Origin: Salipiger marinus
Lineage (GTDB): Bacteria > Pseudomonadota > Alphaproteobacteria > Rhodobacterales > Rhodobacteraceae
Assembly: GCF_900100085.1 (NCBI RefSeq)
Contig: NZ_FNEJ01000012.1
Span: 114,054 to 178,053 of the forward strand
Length of the DNA: 64,000 bases
Reading direction: 5' to 3'
A program made the position numbers and the translations under genes. This document shows positions 42,879-52,593 of the stretch, piece by piece. Under the pieces are notes generated by a model. That model did not search any database. It was not told where the DNA came from and saw only the letters and a list, made by a program, of their open reading frames with translations. Each line of letters begins with the position of its first letter. Position 1 is the stretch's first letter.

Positions 42879-43799
42879 TCAGGGTCGCGGGTCGGCGCGG
42901 GCGCGGGGGACGGGCCAGAGCGCCACCAGACCCGGCAGCACCGACACCAGCAGCATCAGCCCGAAGGCGATGCTGGTCGCAAGCCCGGCGGCGGCGCTGG
43001 CGCCCGCCAGCGGAAACAGCGCCGCCGCCGCCCCTTCGCGCAGGCCCCAGCCGCCGATGGTCAGCGGCAGCACCATGGTCAGCAGGATCAGCGGCACCAG
43101 CGCCAGAATGGCCGCCAGCGGCAGGGCTGTGCCGGTGGCCCGCGCGCAGAAGGCAAAGGCGGCAAGGTTGCAGGCCACGGTGCCAAGGCTGAGGCCAAGC
43201 TGGCGGGGCAGGGTGTCGCGGCCCAGCAGGGCACGGGCGCAGGCCCCGGCAAAACCGCGCGCGGCGCGGCCCAGGGCACCGGGCAGGGCGCGCGCCGCCC
43301 ACAGCGCCAGCGGCAGCAGCGCGGCGATGCCCAGCACCATGAGCACCGGCAGCAGCAGCCCGGGCGGCAGCATCCGCCCGCCGAGCGCCAGCCCCAGCGC
43401 CAGTGCCGCCAGCAGCGCCGCCTGTCCGGCCAGCCGTTCGATCACCACCGCCTGACCCGAGACCAGCAGCCCCGCGCTGCCGCGCGCCCGCAGCGCCCGG
43501 CCCGCATCGCCCAGCACCCCGCCGGGCAGCGCCTGATTGACGAGCTGGGCCAGGTAATATTCCGCCACCGCCCGTCCGGCCCCCATCTGCAGCCCCAGCC
43601 GCGCCGCCGTCAGCCGCCAGCGCAGCGCCGACAGCACGGTCTGCGCCGCCAGCGCCAGCAGCGCCGCCCCGAGCCAGAGCGGATCGGCGCTGCGCAGCAG
43701 GTCAAGCGCCTGCGCCCCGTCCGCCACCCGCCACAGCAGGACCAGCAGCGCGCAGGCCACGGCGGCCTGCGCCAGCCGGATCAGCGTGGCCCGGCTCAT
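42879..43799 (-). CDS. UPF0104/YbhN-type integral membrane protein (LPG synthase TM region-like)
   Basis: A 306-residue protein with about eight hydrophobic helices. YYLAQLVNQALPGGVLGDAGRALRAR is the hallmark region of the lysylphosphatidylglycerol-synthase membrane domain family, whose members act as lipid flippases or aminoacyl-lipid synthases. No catalytic aminoacyl-transferase domain is attached. Its start overlaps the sulfatase-fold gene (ATGA). I infer handling of a lipid product made by the two genes before it. Confidence 0.82.
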   Translation of the reverse strand: MSRATLIRLAQAAVACALLVLLWRVADGAQALDLLRSADPLWLGAALLALAAQTVLSALRWRLTAARLGLQMGAGRAVAEYYLAQLVNQALPGGVLGDAGRALRARGSAGLLVSGQAVVIERLAGQAALLAALALGLALGGRMLPPGLLLPVLMVLGIAALLPLALWAARALPGALGRAARGFAGACARALLGRDTLPRQLGLSLGTVACNLAAFAFCARATGTALPLAAILALVPLILLTMVLPLTIGGWGLREGAAAALFPLAGASAAAGLATSIAFGLMLLVSVLPGLVALWPVPRARADPRP

Positions 43800-45388
43800 G
43801 GGGCGGGATCCGTCAGGCTGGACAGGATCAGGTCGCGCATCTGGTCCATGGGCCGCACCGGCGCGTCGGCGGCGGGGATCAGCCCCTGCGTCAGGCCCTG
43901 CGCCGCCAGCCGCGCCACCAGATCGGGCGGGCCGATCACATGCACCGGCACGTCGGGGCGGCTGTCCTGCGCGACAAATCCCGCCGCCTGATGATCGCCC
44001 AGCACGATCATCAGCGGCGCATCCCCGGCATGGCGCGCGGCATAGTCCAGCACGGTGCGCAGGCTGTAGGCCACGGCCTTGCGATACTGCTCGCGCACCC
44101 GGTCATGATCGCGCCAGACCACCTCGGGCGGATCGCCCGCCAGCGCCATCGGGGTGAACAGGCTGCCATCGCCCACCTCCTCCCAGGGCAGGGGGTCGGG
44201 CACCGGCACCCATGGCGCGTGCGACGACACCAGCGCCACCTGCACCACCGCAGGCCGGTCGCGGGACGGATCCAGCAGCAGCCGGTCCATCGCGCTCAGC
44301 GTATACTGGTCGGGCATGGTCACCCAGTTGAACGGCGCGCCGCGATAGCCCAGATCCTGCGCGGCAAGGATGGTGTCAAAGCCCATCACCGCGCTTTCCG
44401 GCCAGTCCAGCGTGATCTGCGGCATCACCGCCGCCGTGGGAAATCCCGACCGGCCCGCATGGTGAAACAGCGTCTGCCGCCCGCTGGCCAGCACGGCGGC
44501 ATAGCGGCTCTGGTCATTGACCCAGAGCCCGTTGGCGAAGGTGGCATGGGCCAGCCAGCTTTGCCCGCCCTGCGTGGGCGAGGCGAGCCAGCCCGAGGCC
44601 ATGGCCAGCCCCAAATCCGCCAGCCGGGTCTGCGCGCCCTGCAGCGTGGCGCGGGTGGTGTCGGCGTAAAGCGGGCCATCAAGGCTGGCGCGGCCATAAC
44701 TTTCGATGAAGACCACCAGCAGGTCGCGGTCCAGCGCCTGCAGCAAATCCGGCGCCCCGGCAAACGGATCGCGGGCGGCGGCGGCGCGGAATTCGCGCAG
44801 ATCCTGCAGCGTGCGGTCCACCAGCACCAGCCGTTCGGTCAGATGGCGGGTGGCAAAGGCGGTGCCGGGCGGATCCGCGGGCAGGCGCCAGCGGCCCATG
44901 GCGGCGCCGGTCTGGGCCACGACCAGCAGCGCCAGCGCGGCCGTCAGCGCCACGGGCAGCAGGCGGGGCCGGGGGCGCAGCCGGCCCCAGACCCCGGTGG
45001 CCCGCCACAGCAGCACCGCCAGCACGATCAGCGCGCCCAGAGCCGCCAGCACCGCGAGCACGGTCATCGGCATGCCCAGACTGCCTTGGGCAAGGTTCAG
45101 CGCGGCGGCGGCCAGCGGCAGGTCGCCCACCGGGTTGAAGGGCCGGGCAAAGGCCGTGACCATGGCCAGATCCGCCAGCCGCAGCGCCACGCTCAGCATC
45201 AGCACCGCGACGATCAGCCCGCGCAGCCAGCGCGCGCCCCGCCCCGCCACCAGCAGGGCCAGCAGCAGCGGCAGTTCCAGCGGCAGCAGCAGCAGCGCCC
45301 CCGGCGTCAGCGCGCCGGGATGGCTGGGCAGCACCAGCACCAGATGCAGCACCAGCGCCGCCAGAGCCAGACGCAGCGCCAGCATCAT
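43796..45388 (-). CDS. Membrane-anchored sulfatase-fold phosphotransferase (LTA-synthase/OpgB-like)
   Basis: A 530-residue protein. Four to five helices fill the first 180 residues, then an alkaline-phosphatase-superfamily domain starts at LLVVFIESYGRASLDG and includes a late metal-binding LGDHQAAG. This build is shared with phosphoglycerol and phosphoethanolamine transferases that act outside the inner membrane. The start at 45388 overlaps the stop of the CDP-alcohol phosphatidyltransferase gene (ATGA). The lipid headgroup it moves is unknown. Confidence 0.83.
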   Translation of the reverse strand: MMLALRLALAALVLHLVLVLPSHPGALTPGALLLLPLELPLLLALLVAGRGARWLRGLIVAVLMLSVALRLADLAMVTAFARPFNPVGDLPLAAAALNLAQGSLGMPMTVLAVLAALGALIVLAVLLWRATGVWGRLRPRPRLLPVALTAALALLVVAQTGAAMGRWRLPADPPGTAFATRHLTERLVLVDRTLQDLREFRAAAARDPFAGAPDLLQALDRDLLVVFIESYGRASLDGPLYADTTRATLQGAQTRLADLGLAMASGWLASPTQGGQSWLAHATFANGLWVNDQSRYAAVLASGRQTLFHHAGRSGFPTAAVMPQITLDWPESAVMGFDTILAAQDLGYRGAPFNWVTMPDQYTLSAMDRLLLDPSRDRPAVVQVALVSSHAPWVPVPDPLPWEEVGDGSLFTPMALAGDPPEVVWRDHDRVREQYRKAVAYSLRTVLDYAARHAGDAPLMIVLGDHQAAGFVAQDSRPDVPVHVIGPPDLVARLAAQGLTQGLIPAADAPVRPMDQMRDLILSSLTDPAP

Positions 45389-46131
45389 CCGCGCGCGCGC
45401 CACAGCCACAGCACGTCCCGGCCAAAGGACCACAGCAGCGCCGCCGTCACCGCCAGCACCAGCGGCGGCGCCATGGCGGCGGGCAGGCCGGGCAGGTGCA
45501 GCGCGATCAGCGTGGCGATCTGCACCACGCAGACCAGCTTGCGCGAGCGGCGGTCGGGCAGCGGGCCGTCGAGCCATGGCAGCCCCCGGCTGGCCGCCAC
45601 AAAGACATAGCGCGGCAGGCCAAGCAGCAGCACCACCGGCCCCACCGTGCCCTCCGCCCAAGCAAGGGCTGCCAGCACCAGCGCCAGCGCCGAATCCACC
45701 TCCATGTCGAAGCGCGCGCCAAAGCCGGAGGCCAGCCCCTGCCGCCGCGCCAGCCAGCCATCCACCCCGTCCAGCGCCAGCGCCACGGCGGCCAAGCCCA
45801 CCACGACCCAGCCCGCAGCACTGCCGCCGGGCACCAGGGGGGCGGCCAGCACCGCCACCAGCATCATCCGCAGCAGCGTCACCAGATTGGCAAGTCCCAG
45901 CGCGGAATGGGGATGGCTGCGCGCCAGACCCAAGGCGGCCAGCGCCGCCCCCGCGCCATGCAGGGCCAGCGCCACCAGCGTGCCGCCATCAAACAGCGCC
46001 GCCGCCAGCGCGGCCACGCCAAGGGCACCGGCAGCGGCTGCCAGCGCAAATCGGATCACGGGGCCCAGAGACCGGGGCCGGGGAAACCAGCGGCGCGCCC
46101 CTCGGGGCGGCTCGGGAACAATCAGAACCAT
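45385..46131 (-). CDS. CDP-alcohol phosphatidyltransferase
   Basis: A 248-residue membrane enzyme. The family signature D-G-x2-D-G-x2-A-R-x8-G-x3-D-x3-D is present as DGVDGWLARRQGLASGFGAR followed by FDMEVD. Such enzymes move a phosphatidyl or phospho-alcohol group from a CDP-linked donor to an alcohol. First gene of a tight three-gene minus-strand operon with the sulfatase-fold enzyme and the YbhN-type protein, together likely making and placing a modified lipid. Product not identifiable. Confidence 0.88.
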   Translation of the reverse strand: MVLIVPEPPRGARRWFPRPRSLGPVIRFALAAAAGALGVAALAAALFDGGTLVALALHGAGAALAALGLARSHPHSALGLANLVTLLRMMLVAVLAAPLVPGGSAAGWVVVGLAAVALALDGVDGWLARRQGLASGFGARFDMEVDSALALVLAALAWAEGTVGPVVLLLGLPRYVFVAASRGLPWLDGPLPDRRSRKLVCVVQIATLIALHLPGLPAAMAPPLVLAVTAALLWSFGRDVLWLWRARG

Positions 46132-46244
46132 TCGCTATGGTCTAGCGCGCGTCAGGCGCAGTCAAGTGGGCCTCACGCCGCGTTTGCCGGCTCACGGTTT
46201 CGTGCTAGCATGGCGGGGATTGTGCCAGAGATCGGGGACCCGCC

Positions 46245-46793
46245 ATGATGCGCTACCGCCTGCCCGCCCGCCTGCTGCACTGGATCATGGCGGTGCTGGT
46301 GCTGGCCATGATCCCCGCCGGGCTGGTGATGGTGCAGCAGGGGATCGCGCGCCCGCTGCAGGACGCGCTGTTCCTGTTCCACAAGAATACCGGCGTGCTG
46401 CTGCTGGGGTTGGTGGCGCTGCGGCTGGTCTGGCGCTGGCGCAACCCGCCGCCGCCGCTGCCGGCCACGCTGCCGCCCGCGCAGGCGCGCATCGCAGGCC
46501 TCACGCATTGGGCGATCTATGCCGCGCTGATCGCGCTGCCGGTGCTGGGCTACATCCGGGTGCGTGCGGGCGGCTTTCCCATCGAGACGCTGGATGCGCT
46601 TGGCCTGCCGCCGCTGGTGCCACGCTCTGAACCGCTGGCCGATCTGGCCAAATCGCTGCACGCGCTGGCGGGTTTTGCGCTGGCGGGGCTGGTGCTGATG
46701 CATATGGGCGCTGCGGCCTATCACGGGCTGATCCGCCGCGACGGCATCTTTTCCCGCATGTGGCCGCCTTTCGGGGCGGGGCGCGACAATTAA
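46245..46793 (+). CDS. Cytochrome b561-family protein
   Basis: A 182-residue four-helix di-haem protein beginning MMRYRLPARLLHWIMAVLVLAMIPAG, with further histidines in FLFHKNTGVLLLGLV, GLTHWAIYAAL, SLHALAGFALAGLVLMHMGAAAYHGLI. This is a more typical member of the family (YodB/CybB-like) than the one in the siderophore operon. It stands alone; the sugar transporter follows after 91 bases in the same direction. Confidence 0.88.
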   Translation: MMRYRLPARLLHWIMAVLVLAMIPAGLVMVQQGIARPLQDALFLFHKNTGVLLLGLVALRLVWRWRNPPPPLPATLPPAQARIAGLTHWAIYAALIALPVLGYIRVRAGGFPIETLDALGLPPLVPRSEPLADLAKSLHALAGFALAGLVLMHMGAAAYHGLIRRDGIFSRMWPPFGAGRDN

Positions 46794-46884
46794 TCACTTT
46801 CTTTTAGAAATTCCCCCCGCGCTTATGGAGCTTTGTCCAAGGATGGTCTAAGGCCCGCCCCGGATGTGCCAAAGGAGGGGTGGG

Positions 46885-48180
46885 ATGCGCAGACTCATCA
46901 GCCGGTTCGTGGATCAGGGCATGGGCCTGCCCTTTGCGCTGCTGGTGCTGTGTTTCGCCGCTTGGGGGGTCGCGGCCAACATGACCGACCCGCTGGTGCA
47001 GGTGTTTTCGCGCATCTTTTCGATGTCGACGCTGCAGGCCTCGCTGGTGCAGTTCGCCTATTACGGTGCCTATTTCCTGCTGGCGCTGCCCGCCGCCTTC
47101 ATCACCCGGCGCTTCAGCTACAAGACCGGGGTGCTGACCGGGCTGGGGCTGGCGGTGCTGGGCGCCTTCCTGTTCTACCCGGCGAGCCTTGCCATGACCT
47201 ATGGCTTCTTCCTGCTCGCGCTCTTCTGTCTGGCGGGCGGGCTGTCGATCCTTGAAACCTCCGCCAATCCCTTTGTCATCGCCATGGGGCCCGAACATAA
47301 CGCCACGCGGCGGCTCAATTTCGCGCAGGCCTTCAACCCGGTGGGCACCAATATCGGCGTGCTGCTGTCGGCAAGCCTGATCCTGCCCAACCTCAACCCC
47401 GCGACCGAGGCGCAGCGCGCCGCCATGACCCCCGACGCGCTGGACACGATCCGTCAGGCCGAGCTTGCGGCGGTGATGGGCCCCTATGTGGGCTTTGCCG
47501 TCGTGCTGCTGGTGATCTGGCTGCTGATCGCCTTTTGCCCGATGCCCGCCCGGGCCGAAACCACCCCCGCCACGGCGGGCCGCATCGCCTTTGGCGCCAC
47601 GCTGCGGCGGCTGCTGCGCAACCGGCACTACGCTTTTGGCGTGGTGGCGCAGTTCTTCAATGTCGCGGCGCAGACCTGCACATGGACCTTCACCCTGCAT
47701 TACGTGATCGGAGCCCTTGGCGGCACCGAGGCGCAGGCGGGCTGGTATCTGCAGGCAAGCCTTGTCGTCTTCCTGCTGTCGCGCTTCGCCATGGTCGGGC
47801 TGATGGGGGTGCTGCGCCCGTCGCTGCTGCTGACCGGGATGGCGGGACTGGGCGTGGCGCTGGCCAGCTTTGCCGCCCTCAGCCCCGGCATGGCCGGGGT
47901 CTGGGCGGTGGTGGCGCTGTCGGCCTGCCTGTCGCTGATGTTTCCCACCATCTACGGCATCGCACTGGAAGGTCTGGGCGAGGATACCAAGTTCGGCGCG
48001 GCGGGGCTGGTCATGGCCATCGCCGGGGGCGCCGTGCTGCCCATGGTGCATGGCGCGGCGCTGGACGCCTTCGGCCCCGCCCCCGCCTTTCTGGTGCCTG
48101 CGGCCTGTTTTGCGGTGGTGGCGCTTTATGGTCTGTTCGATCTGGTCTCGACCCGCCGCCTGCGCGGGCAGCAGATCTGA
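46885..48180 (+). CDS. MFS sugar transporter (FucP/GluP family)
   Basis: A 431-residue 12-helix transporter. ANPFVIAMGPEHNATRRLNFAQAFNPVGTNIGVLLS is the signature of the fucose/glucose-galactose:proton symporter family. Start at 46885 (MRRLISRFVD) with AAAGGAGGGG upstream; the ATG seven codons earlier overlaps the ribosome site. Likely substrate is a hexose such as fucose, glucose or galactose; no sugar-specific enzyme adjoins it. Confidence 0.87.
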   Translation: MRRLISRFVDQGMGLPFALLVLCFAAWGVAANMTDPLVQVFSRIFSMSTLQASLVQFAYYGAYFLLALPAAFITRRFSYKTGVLTGLGLAVLGAFLFYPASLAMTYGFFLLALFCLAGGLSILETSANPFVIAMGPEHNATRRLNFAQAFNPVGTNIGVLLSASLILPNLNPATEAQRAAMTPDALDTIRQAELAAVMGPYVGFAVVLLVIWLLIAFCPMPARAETTPATAGRIAFGATLRRLLRNRHYAFGVVAQFFNVAAQTCTWTFTLHYVIGALGGTEAQAGWYLQASLVVFLLSRFAMVGLMGVLRPSLLLTGMAGLGVALASFAALSPGMAGVWAVVALSACLSLMFPTIYGIALEGLGEDTKFGAAGLVMAIAGGAVLPMVHGAALDAFGPAPAFLVPAACFAVVALYGLFDLVSTRRLRGQQI

Positions 48181-48260
48181 GAGCCTCGGGGATTAGGAGT
48201 TTCGCAAGGACCGGCATGTGACAAGGGGGCAGTGATCCGCCTTGATCGAGGAGGCCTGCC

Positions 48261-49349
48261 TTGCGCCCGTCTGATGCCCGCCCGCACAAACACCCGCCCG
48301 CTCCGCCGCTGACCCCGCCGCGCCTCGGGCGGCGCGCGGTGCTGGCGGGTCTGGGCGCCACGCTTGCCGCCCCGGCGCGGGCGGGCCGCACCCGGATCAC
48401 GCTGCGCCTGCATCATTTCCTGCCGCCCATGGCGCCGATGCAGACCGCCGTGTTCGAACCCTGGGCTGCGGCGCTGGCGGAGGCGTCGGAGGGCGGGCTT
48501 GATCTGCAGATCTTTCCCGCCATGCAGCTTGGCGGCAGGCCGCCGCAGCTGGCCGATCAGGCGCGCAGCGGCATCGCCGATCTGGTCTGGGCGATGCCCG
48601 CCTATACGCCGCGCCGCTTTCCGGTGGCCGAAACCATGGGCCTGCCCTTCATGGTGACCAGCGCCGAACAGACCTCGGTCGCGCTGCACCGGCTGATGAC
48701 GGAATTTGGCGGGCAGGACTTTGCGGGCACGCGCCCGCTGGCTTTCTGGGTCCATGCCGGGGGCAAGCTGCATCTGCGCGACGCGCCCGTGGCCGGGGCC
48801 GCCGACCTGCGCGGCCTGAAACTCCGCAGCCCCAGCGCCAGCATGGGCGATCTGCTGGCGCGGCTGGGGGCGGAGCCGGTGTTTTTCCCGGTGACGGAGA
48901 TGGTGACCGGGCTCAGCACCGGGGTGATCGACGGCTGCTGCCTGCCCTACGAAGTTGTGCCCGCCTTCCGCCTGCAGGAACTGACCCGGTTCAGCAGCGA
49001 ACCCGAACCGGGCGGGCGCGGGCTTTACGGCAACAGCAACGTGCTGCTGATGAACGCGCGCCGCCATGACAGCCTGCCCGCCGAACTGCGCGCGGTGCTG
49101 GACGGGCTCAGCGGGCCGGATCTGTCGCGCCGCATCGGTGCCAGCTTCGACCGGTTCGAGACGGCGGGGCGGCAGGTGGTGCTGGCGCAGGGCAACACCA
49201 TCACGCCGCTGCCCGCCGCCGAACTGGCGCGCTGGCGCGAGGCCGCCCTGCCGGTCCATGCCGACTGGATCCGCGTGCTGGAGGAGGCGGGGCTCGACGG
49301 TGCCGCCATTCTGTCGCGGGCCGAGGCGCTGCTGGCGGCGGGGGTCTGA
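48261..49349 (+). CDS. TRAP substrate-binding protein (DctP family), TTG start
   Basis: A 362-residue binding protein. The best start is TTG at 48261 because GAGGAGG lies 6 bases upstream. The N-terminal region carries a Tat-like signal (RLGRRAVLAGLGATLAAPARA, about 22-41). The mature part begins RITLRLHHFLPPMAPMQTAVFEPWA; LRGLKLRSPSASMGDLLARLGAEPVFFP holds the conserved ligand arginine and STGVIDGCC is typical. First gene of a complete dctP-dctQ-dctM operon. Ligand unknown. Confidence 0.87.
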   Translation: MRPSDARPHKHPPAPPLTPPRLGRRAVLAGLGATLAAPARAGRTRITLRLHHFLPPMAPMQTAVFEPWAAALAEASEGGLDLQIFPAMQLGGRPPQLADQARSGIADLVWAMPAYTPRRFPVAETMGLPFMVTSAEQTSVALHRLMTEFGGQDFAGTRPLAFWVHAGGKLHLRDAPVAGAADLRGLKLRSPSASMGDLLARLGAEPVFFPVTEMVTGLSTGVIDGCCLPYEVVPAFRLQELTRFSSEPEPGGRGLYGNSNVLLMNARRHDSLPAELRAVLDGLSGPDLSRRIGASFDRFETAGRQVVLAQGNTITPLPAAELARWREAALPVHADWIRVLEEAGLDGAAILSRAEALLAAGV

Positions 49350-49353
49350 GGCC

Positions 49354-49839
49354 ATGGGCGGGGCGGGGCTCTGGCTCGACCGGCTGGCGCGCGGCGCGGC
49401 GCTGGCGGCGGGGGCCGTGCTTTGCGCCATGGCGCTGGCGGTGACGCTGTCGGTGGTTCTGCGCGCGCTGGGGCAGGGCGGGCTGCGCGGCGATTACGAA
49501 CTGGTGGAGATGGGATGCGCCTGTGCCGCCGGGCTGGTGCTGCCGCTCTGCCAGCTGCGGCGCGGCCATGTGGTCATCACCGTCTTTACCGCCGGGGCGC
49601 CGCCCCGCGCCAGTGCCGCGCTGGACCGGATCTGGCTCTGGCTGGCGGCGGCGATCTGGGCGCTGCTCTGGCTTGTGATGCTGCGCGGCATGGCCGAGAT
49701 GCGCGGGACCGGCGGCCGCAGCATGCTGCTGGCGCTGCCGCTCTGGTGGGGCCATCTGCCCGCGCTGCTTGGCGCCGCCGGGGCAGGCGCCATCGCGCTC
49801 TGGCAGGCGGTGCAGCCCCCGCCCGCGCCGGGAGGCTAG
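49354..49839 (+). CDS. dctQ: TRAP transporter small permease (DctQ)
   Basis: A 161-residue four-helix DctQ protein; YELVEMGCACAAGLVLPLCQLRRGHVVITVF is the family-typical second helix and loop. It begins 4 bases after the binding-protein gene and is followed by dctM after 4 bases. Confidence 0.88.
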   Translation: MGGAGLWLDRLARGAALAAGAVLCAMALAVTLSVVLRALGQGGLRGDYELVEMGCACAAGLVLPLCQLRRGHVVITVFTAGAPPRASAALDRIWLWLAAAIWALLWLVMLRGMAEMRGTGGRSMLLALPLWWGHLPALLGAAGAGAIALWQAVQPPPAPGG

Positions 49840-49843
49840 AGGG

Positions 49844-51151
49844 ATGGTCGCCCTCTGGCTGCTGGCCGCGCTGCTGCTGGCGGTGGCGCTGCGCGCGCCG
49901 CTGGGGCTTGCCATGCTTGGGACCGGCGCGCTTGGCTATGCGCATTTCTCCAGCGCGGCGGCGCTCGCCGCGCATCTGGCCACGGCATGGCCCGCGCGCT
50001 TCATGTCGCATGACCTGGCGATGGTGCCGCTTTTTGTGCTGATGGGCCATCTCGCCACGCGCGGCGGGCTGTCGGCGGCGCTGTTCGCCGCCTGCCGCGC
50101 GTGGATCGGGCACTGGCGCGGCGGGCTTGCCATGGCGGCGGTGGCGGGCTGTGCGCTCTTTGGCGCGATCTCGGGCTCGTCGGTCGCCACCGCCTCGACC
50201 ATGGCGCGGGTGGCGCTGCCGGAAATGCGCCGCCACGGCTATGGCGCGGGGCTGGCCTGCGGCACGCTGGCGGCGGGGGGCACGCTGGGCATCCTGATCC
50301 CGCCCTCGGTGGTGCTGATCCTTTACGCGCTGCTGACCGAACAGAACATCGTCACGCTGTTTCTGGCGGCGCTGCTGCCCGGGCTGCTCGCCGTGGCGGG
50401 ATTCGTGCTGGCCATCGCCGTCACCGTGCGGATCTGGCCCGATGCCGCGCCGCGCCATCCGCCCTGCCCAAGCGCCGACCGCTGGCGCAGCCTCCGCGCC
50501 ATCTGTCCCGCGGCTGGCATCTTTGCACTGGTGCTGGACGGGCTTTACGGCGGCCTTTTCACCCCGGCAGAGGCCGCCTGCCTTGGCGTCGTGCTGACCG
50601 CGCTGGCCGGGATCCGCAGCGGAGATCTGGGCTGGGCGGGGCTCCGCGACAGTCTGCTCGAGACCGCCGTCACCAGCGCGATGATCTTCGTGATCCTGTT
50701 CGGCGCCGACATGGTCACTGTGATGCTGGCCCTGTCGCAGCTGCCGCAGGCGCTGACCGGCTGGGCCGGTGCCGCCGGGCTGCCGCCGATGGCGGTGCTG
50801 GGGCTGGTGCTGCTGGCCTATCTGGCGGCGGGCTGTGTGCTGGACAGCCTGTCGCTGGTGCTGCTGACGGTGCCGGTGGTGGTGCCGATGCTGATGACGC
50901 TCGACTTCGGTCTGAGCCCCGACCAGCAGGGGCTGTGGCTGGGCGTGCTGATGCTGATGGCGGTGGAACTGGGCATGATCACGCCGCCGGTGGGGCTCAA
51001 TCTCTTCGTCATCGCGGCCACGGCGCCCGAGGTGCCCGCGCCGGTGATCTTTCGCGGCACGCTGCCGTTTCTGGCGGTGGAACTGCTGCGCCTGCTGCTG
51101 CTGCTGGCGCTGCCCGGGCTTTCGACCCTGCCGCTGGGAGGGCCGGGATGA
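49844..51151 (+). CDS. dctM: TRAP transporter large permease (DctM)
   Basis: A 435-residue protein of about 12 helices. Family motifs: GAISGSSVATASTMARVALPEMRRHGY, GILIPPSVVLILYALLTEQ, FTPAEAACLGVV and MITPPVGLNLFVIAATAPE. The start at 49844 has GGGAGGCTAGAGGG before it. It completes the second full TRAP system in the window. It converges on the PhoD-like gene with an 8-base gap. Confidence 0.92.
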   Translation: MVALWLLAALLLAVALRAPLGLAMLGTGALGYAHFSSAAALAAHLATAWPARFMSHDLAMVPLFVLMGHLATRGGLSAALFAACRAWIGHWRGGLAMAAVAGCALFGAISGSSVATASTMARVALPEMRRHGYGAGLACGTLAAGGTLGILIPPSVVLILYALLTEQNIVTLFLAALLPGLLAVAGFVLAIAVTVRIWPDAAPRHPPCPSADRWRSLRAICPAAGIFALVLDGLYGGLFTPAEAACLGVVLTALAGIRSGDLGWAGLRDSLLETAVTSAMIFVILFGADMVTVMLALSQLPQALTGWAGAAGLPPMAVLGLVLLAYLAAGCVLDSLSLVLLTVPVVVPMLMTLDFGLSPDQQGLWLGVLMLMAVELGMITPPVGLNLFVIAATAPEVPAPVIFRGTLPFLAVELLRLLLLLALPGLSTLPLGGPG

Positions 51152-51159
51152 CCCGCCCC

Positions 51160-52593
51160 CTACAGCGCCAGAGGATCGGTCAGGCCGCTGGTTTCCAGAT
51201 CCCAGCGTGCCTGCCACTCCGCCCCCTGCCGTTCCAGCAGCAGGTAGTTGCGTTCGGCCACATAGCGCCCGCGCTGGCCGGGCAGGCGACCGATGCGGAT
51301 GGGATGGCCGGGCAGCGGCCCTTCGCCCAAGCTGGCGAGCGTGCCCAGAAACCGCGCCCAGCCCTGCGGCGGCGCCCGGTGTGCGATGCCGGAGGCGACA
51401 AGCTGCTGCAGCCCGCGCCCCTCGCCCAAATCCATCACCGCCCGCGTCGCCAGATGGATCTCGCCCGAGACGGCGGTCAGCGCATGGCCGGGCTGGCGCG
51501 CCATCTCGGCCACCATCTGCAGCATGCGGCGCCATTCGTCGCGATGTGCGCGGCTCTGCCACTGGTCGCGCAGGTCATCCTCGTATTTCTGCATCTTTGG
51601 CACGGCGACCATCACCGCCTCCAGCAGCGACAGGCGCGGCCCCAAGAGCGGCACGCTGGACAGCAGCAGCGTGTGGCCGGGCAGGGGGGTGCGGGATTCG
51701 GCCTCCATCAGCGACCAGCCGCCCGGCCCCATCACCTGCCGCCGCGTCCGTTCGGAGCGCAGGTCGGGCGCCAGCAGTCGCAGCCCCGGCGCGCGGACGG
51801 TCCAGCCCAGATGATGCCCGGCGGGATCGGCAAAGCGGCGCGGCAGATCCCCGTCGCAGGCGCCGTGCTGGAACAGCAGCGCCGCCTCGCGCGCGGCGGA
51901 AAACAGCGTCTGGCCCACCCCCGACCCCAGCCGCGAGCGGCGCAGGGACCCCCAGCCATCGCAGATGTCGTGATCGTCCCATTGCATGAGCGAGGGCACC
52001 CGCGCCATCAGCCATGCCGCTTCGGGGGCGGCGAGCACCGCCAGATAGCGGGTCAGGAAGCGTTCGCGCAGATGCTGGCGCAGCCCCGCCAGCGCCGAGG
52101 CCGAGGGCGCATCGGGCAGGCTGTCGGGCCAGTCATGGCTGAGCGGGTGGTCATGGGTGACCTCGTCGGCATAGACCTGATCGCCGCCATGCAGCAGCAG
52201 CGCCAGCGGGCGGCGGCGGTGCTCTTCGCGCAGGCGGGCCCACATGGCGTTGCGTTCGGACCCTTCGCGCAGCAGATCGCCGGTTTCCTCGCCATTGCAG
52301 GAGACATATCCCAGCCGCAGGTCGCCGGTCAGATCCCCCGCCACCTCATAGCGGTCGCCCGCCCAGCCATAGGCGGAGGGCCGGTCGGCGGGCAGGGTGA
52401 ACCGCGCGCGCCAGACGGTGGCCTGATCGTAACCCGCAAGCCGCGTCACCGGCTGCGGCCCGTCGGGTGTGTCGAGCGGCGGCGGCGTCTGGCCGGGATC
52501 GGTGACGAAAAGCGCGGCCAGATGCAGCAGGCCGTCCCGCACATCATCCAGAAACAGCACGGGGCCCAGAGGGAGGAGAGAAGATGTCATCAT
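51160..52593 (-). CDS. PhoD-like metallophosphatase
   Basis: About 477 residues. A short beta-rich N-terminal part precedes a metallophosphoesterase core with LLHGGDQVYADE, PSLMQWDDHDICDGWGS and later VSGEIHLATRAV, which match the metal-binding blocks of PhoD-like phosphatases and phosphodiesterases. No signal peptide is seen, so it is probably cytoplasmic, unlike classical secreted PhoD. The start is uncertain (ATG 52593, or GTG 52599); no clear ribosome site. Stand-alone gene. Confidence 0.78.
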   Translation of the reverse strand: MMTSSLLPLGPVLFLDDVRDGLLHLAALFVTDPGQTPPPLDTPDGPQPVTRLAGYDQATVWRARFTLPADRPSAYGWAGDRYEVAGDLTGDLRLGYVSCNGEETGDLLREGSERNAMWARLREEHRRRPLALLLHGGDQVYADEVTHDHPLSHDWPDSLPDAPSASALAGLRQHLRERFLTRYLAVLAAPEAAWLMARVPSLMQWDDHDICDGWGSLRRSRLGSGVGQTLFSAAREAALLFQHGACDGDLPRRFADPAGHHLGWTVRAPGLRLLAPDLRSERTRRQVMGPGGWSLMEAESRTPLPGHTLLLSSVPLLGPRLSLLEAVMVAVPKMQKYEDDLRDQWQSRAHRDEWRRMLQMVAEMARQPGHALTAVSGEIHLATRAVMDLGEGRGLQQLVASGIAHRAPPQGWARFLGTLASLGEGPLPGHPIRIGRLPGQRGRYVAERNYLLLERQGAEWQARWDLETSGLTDPLAL

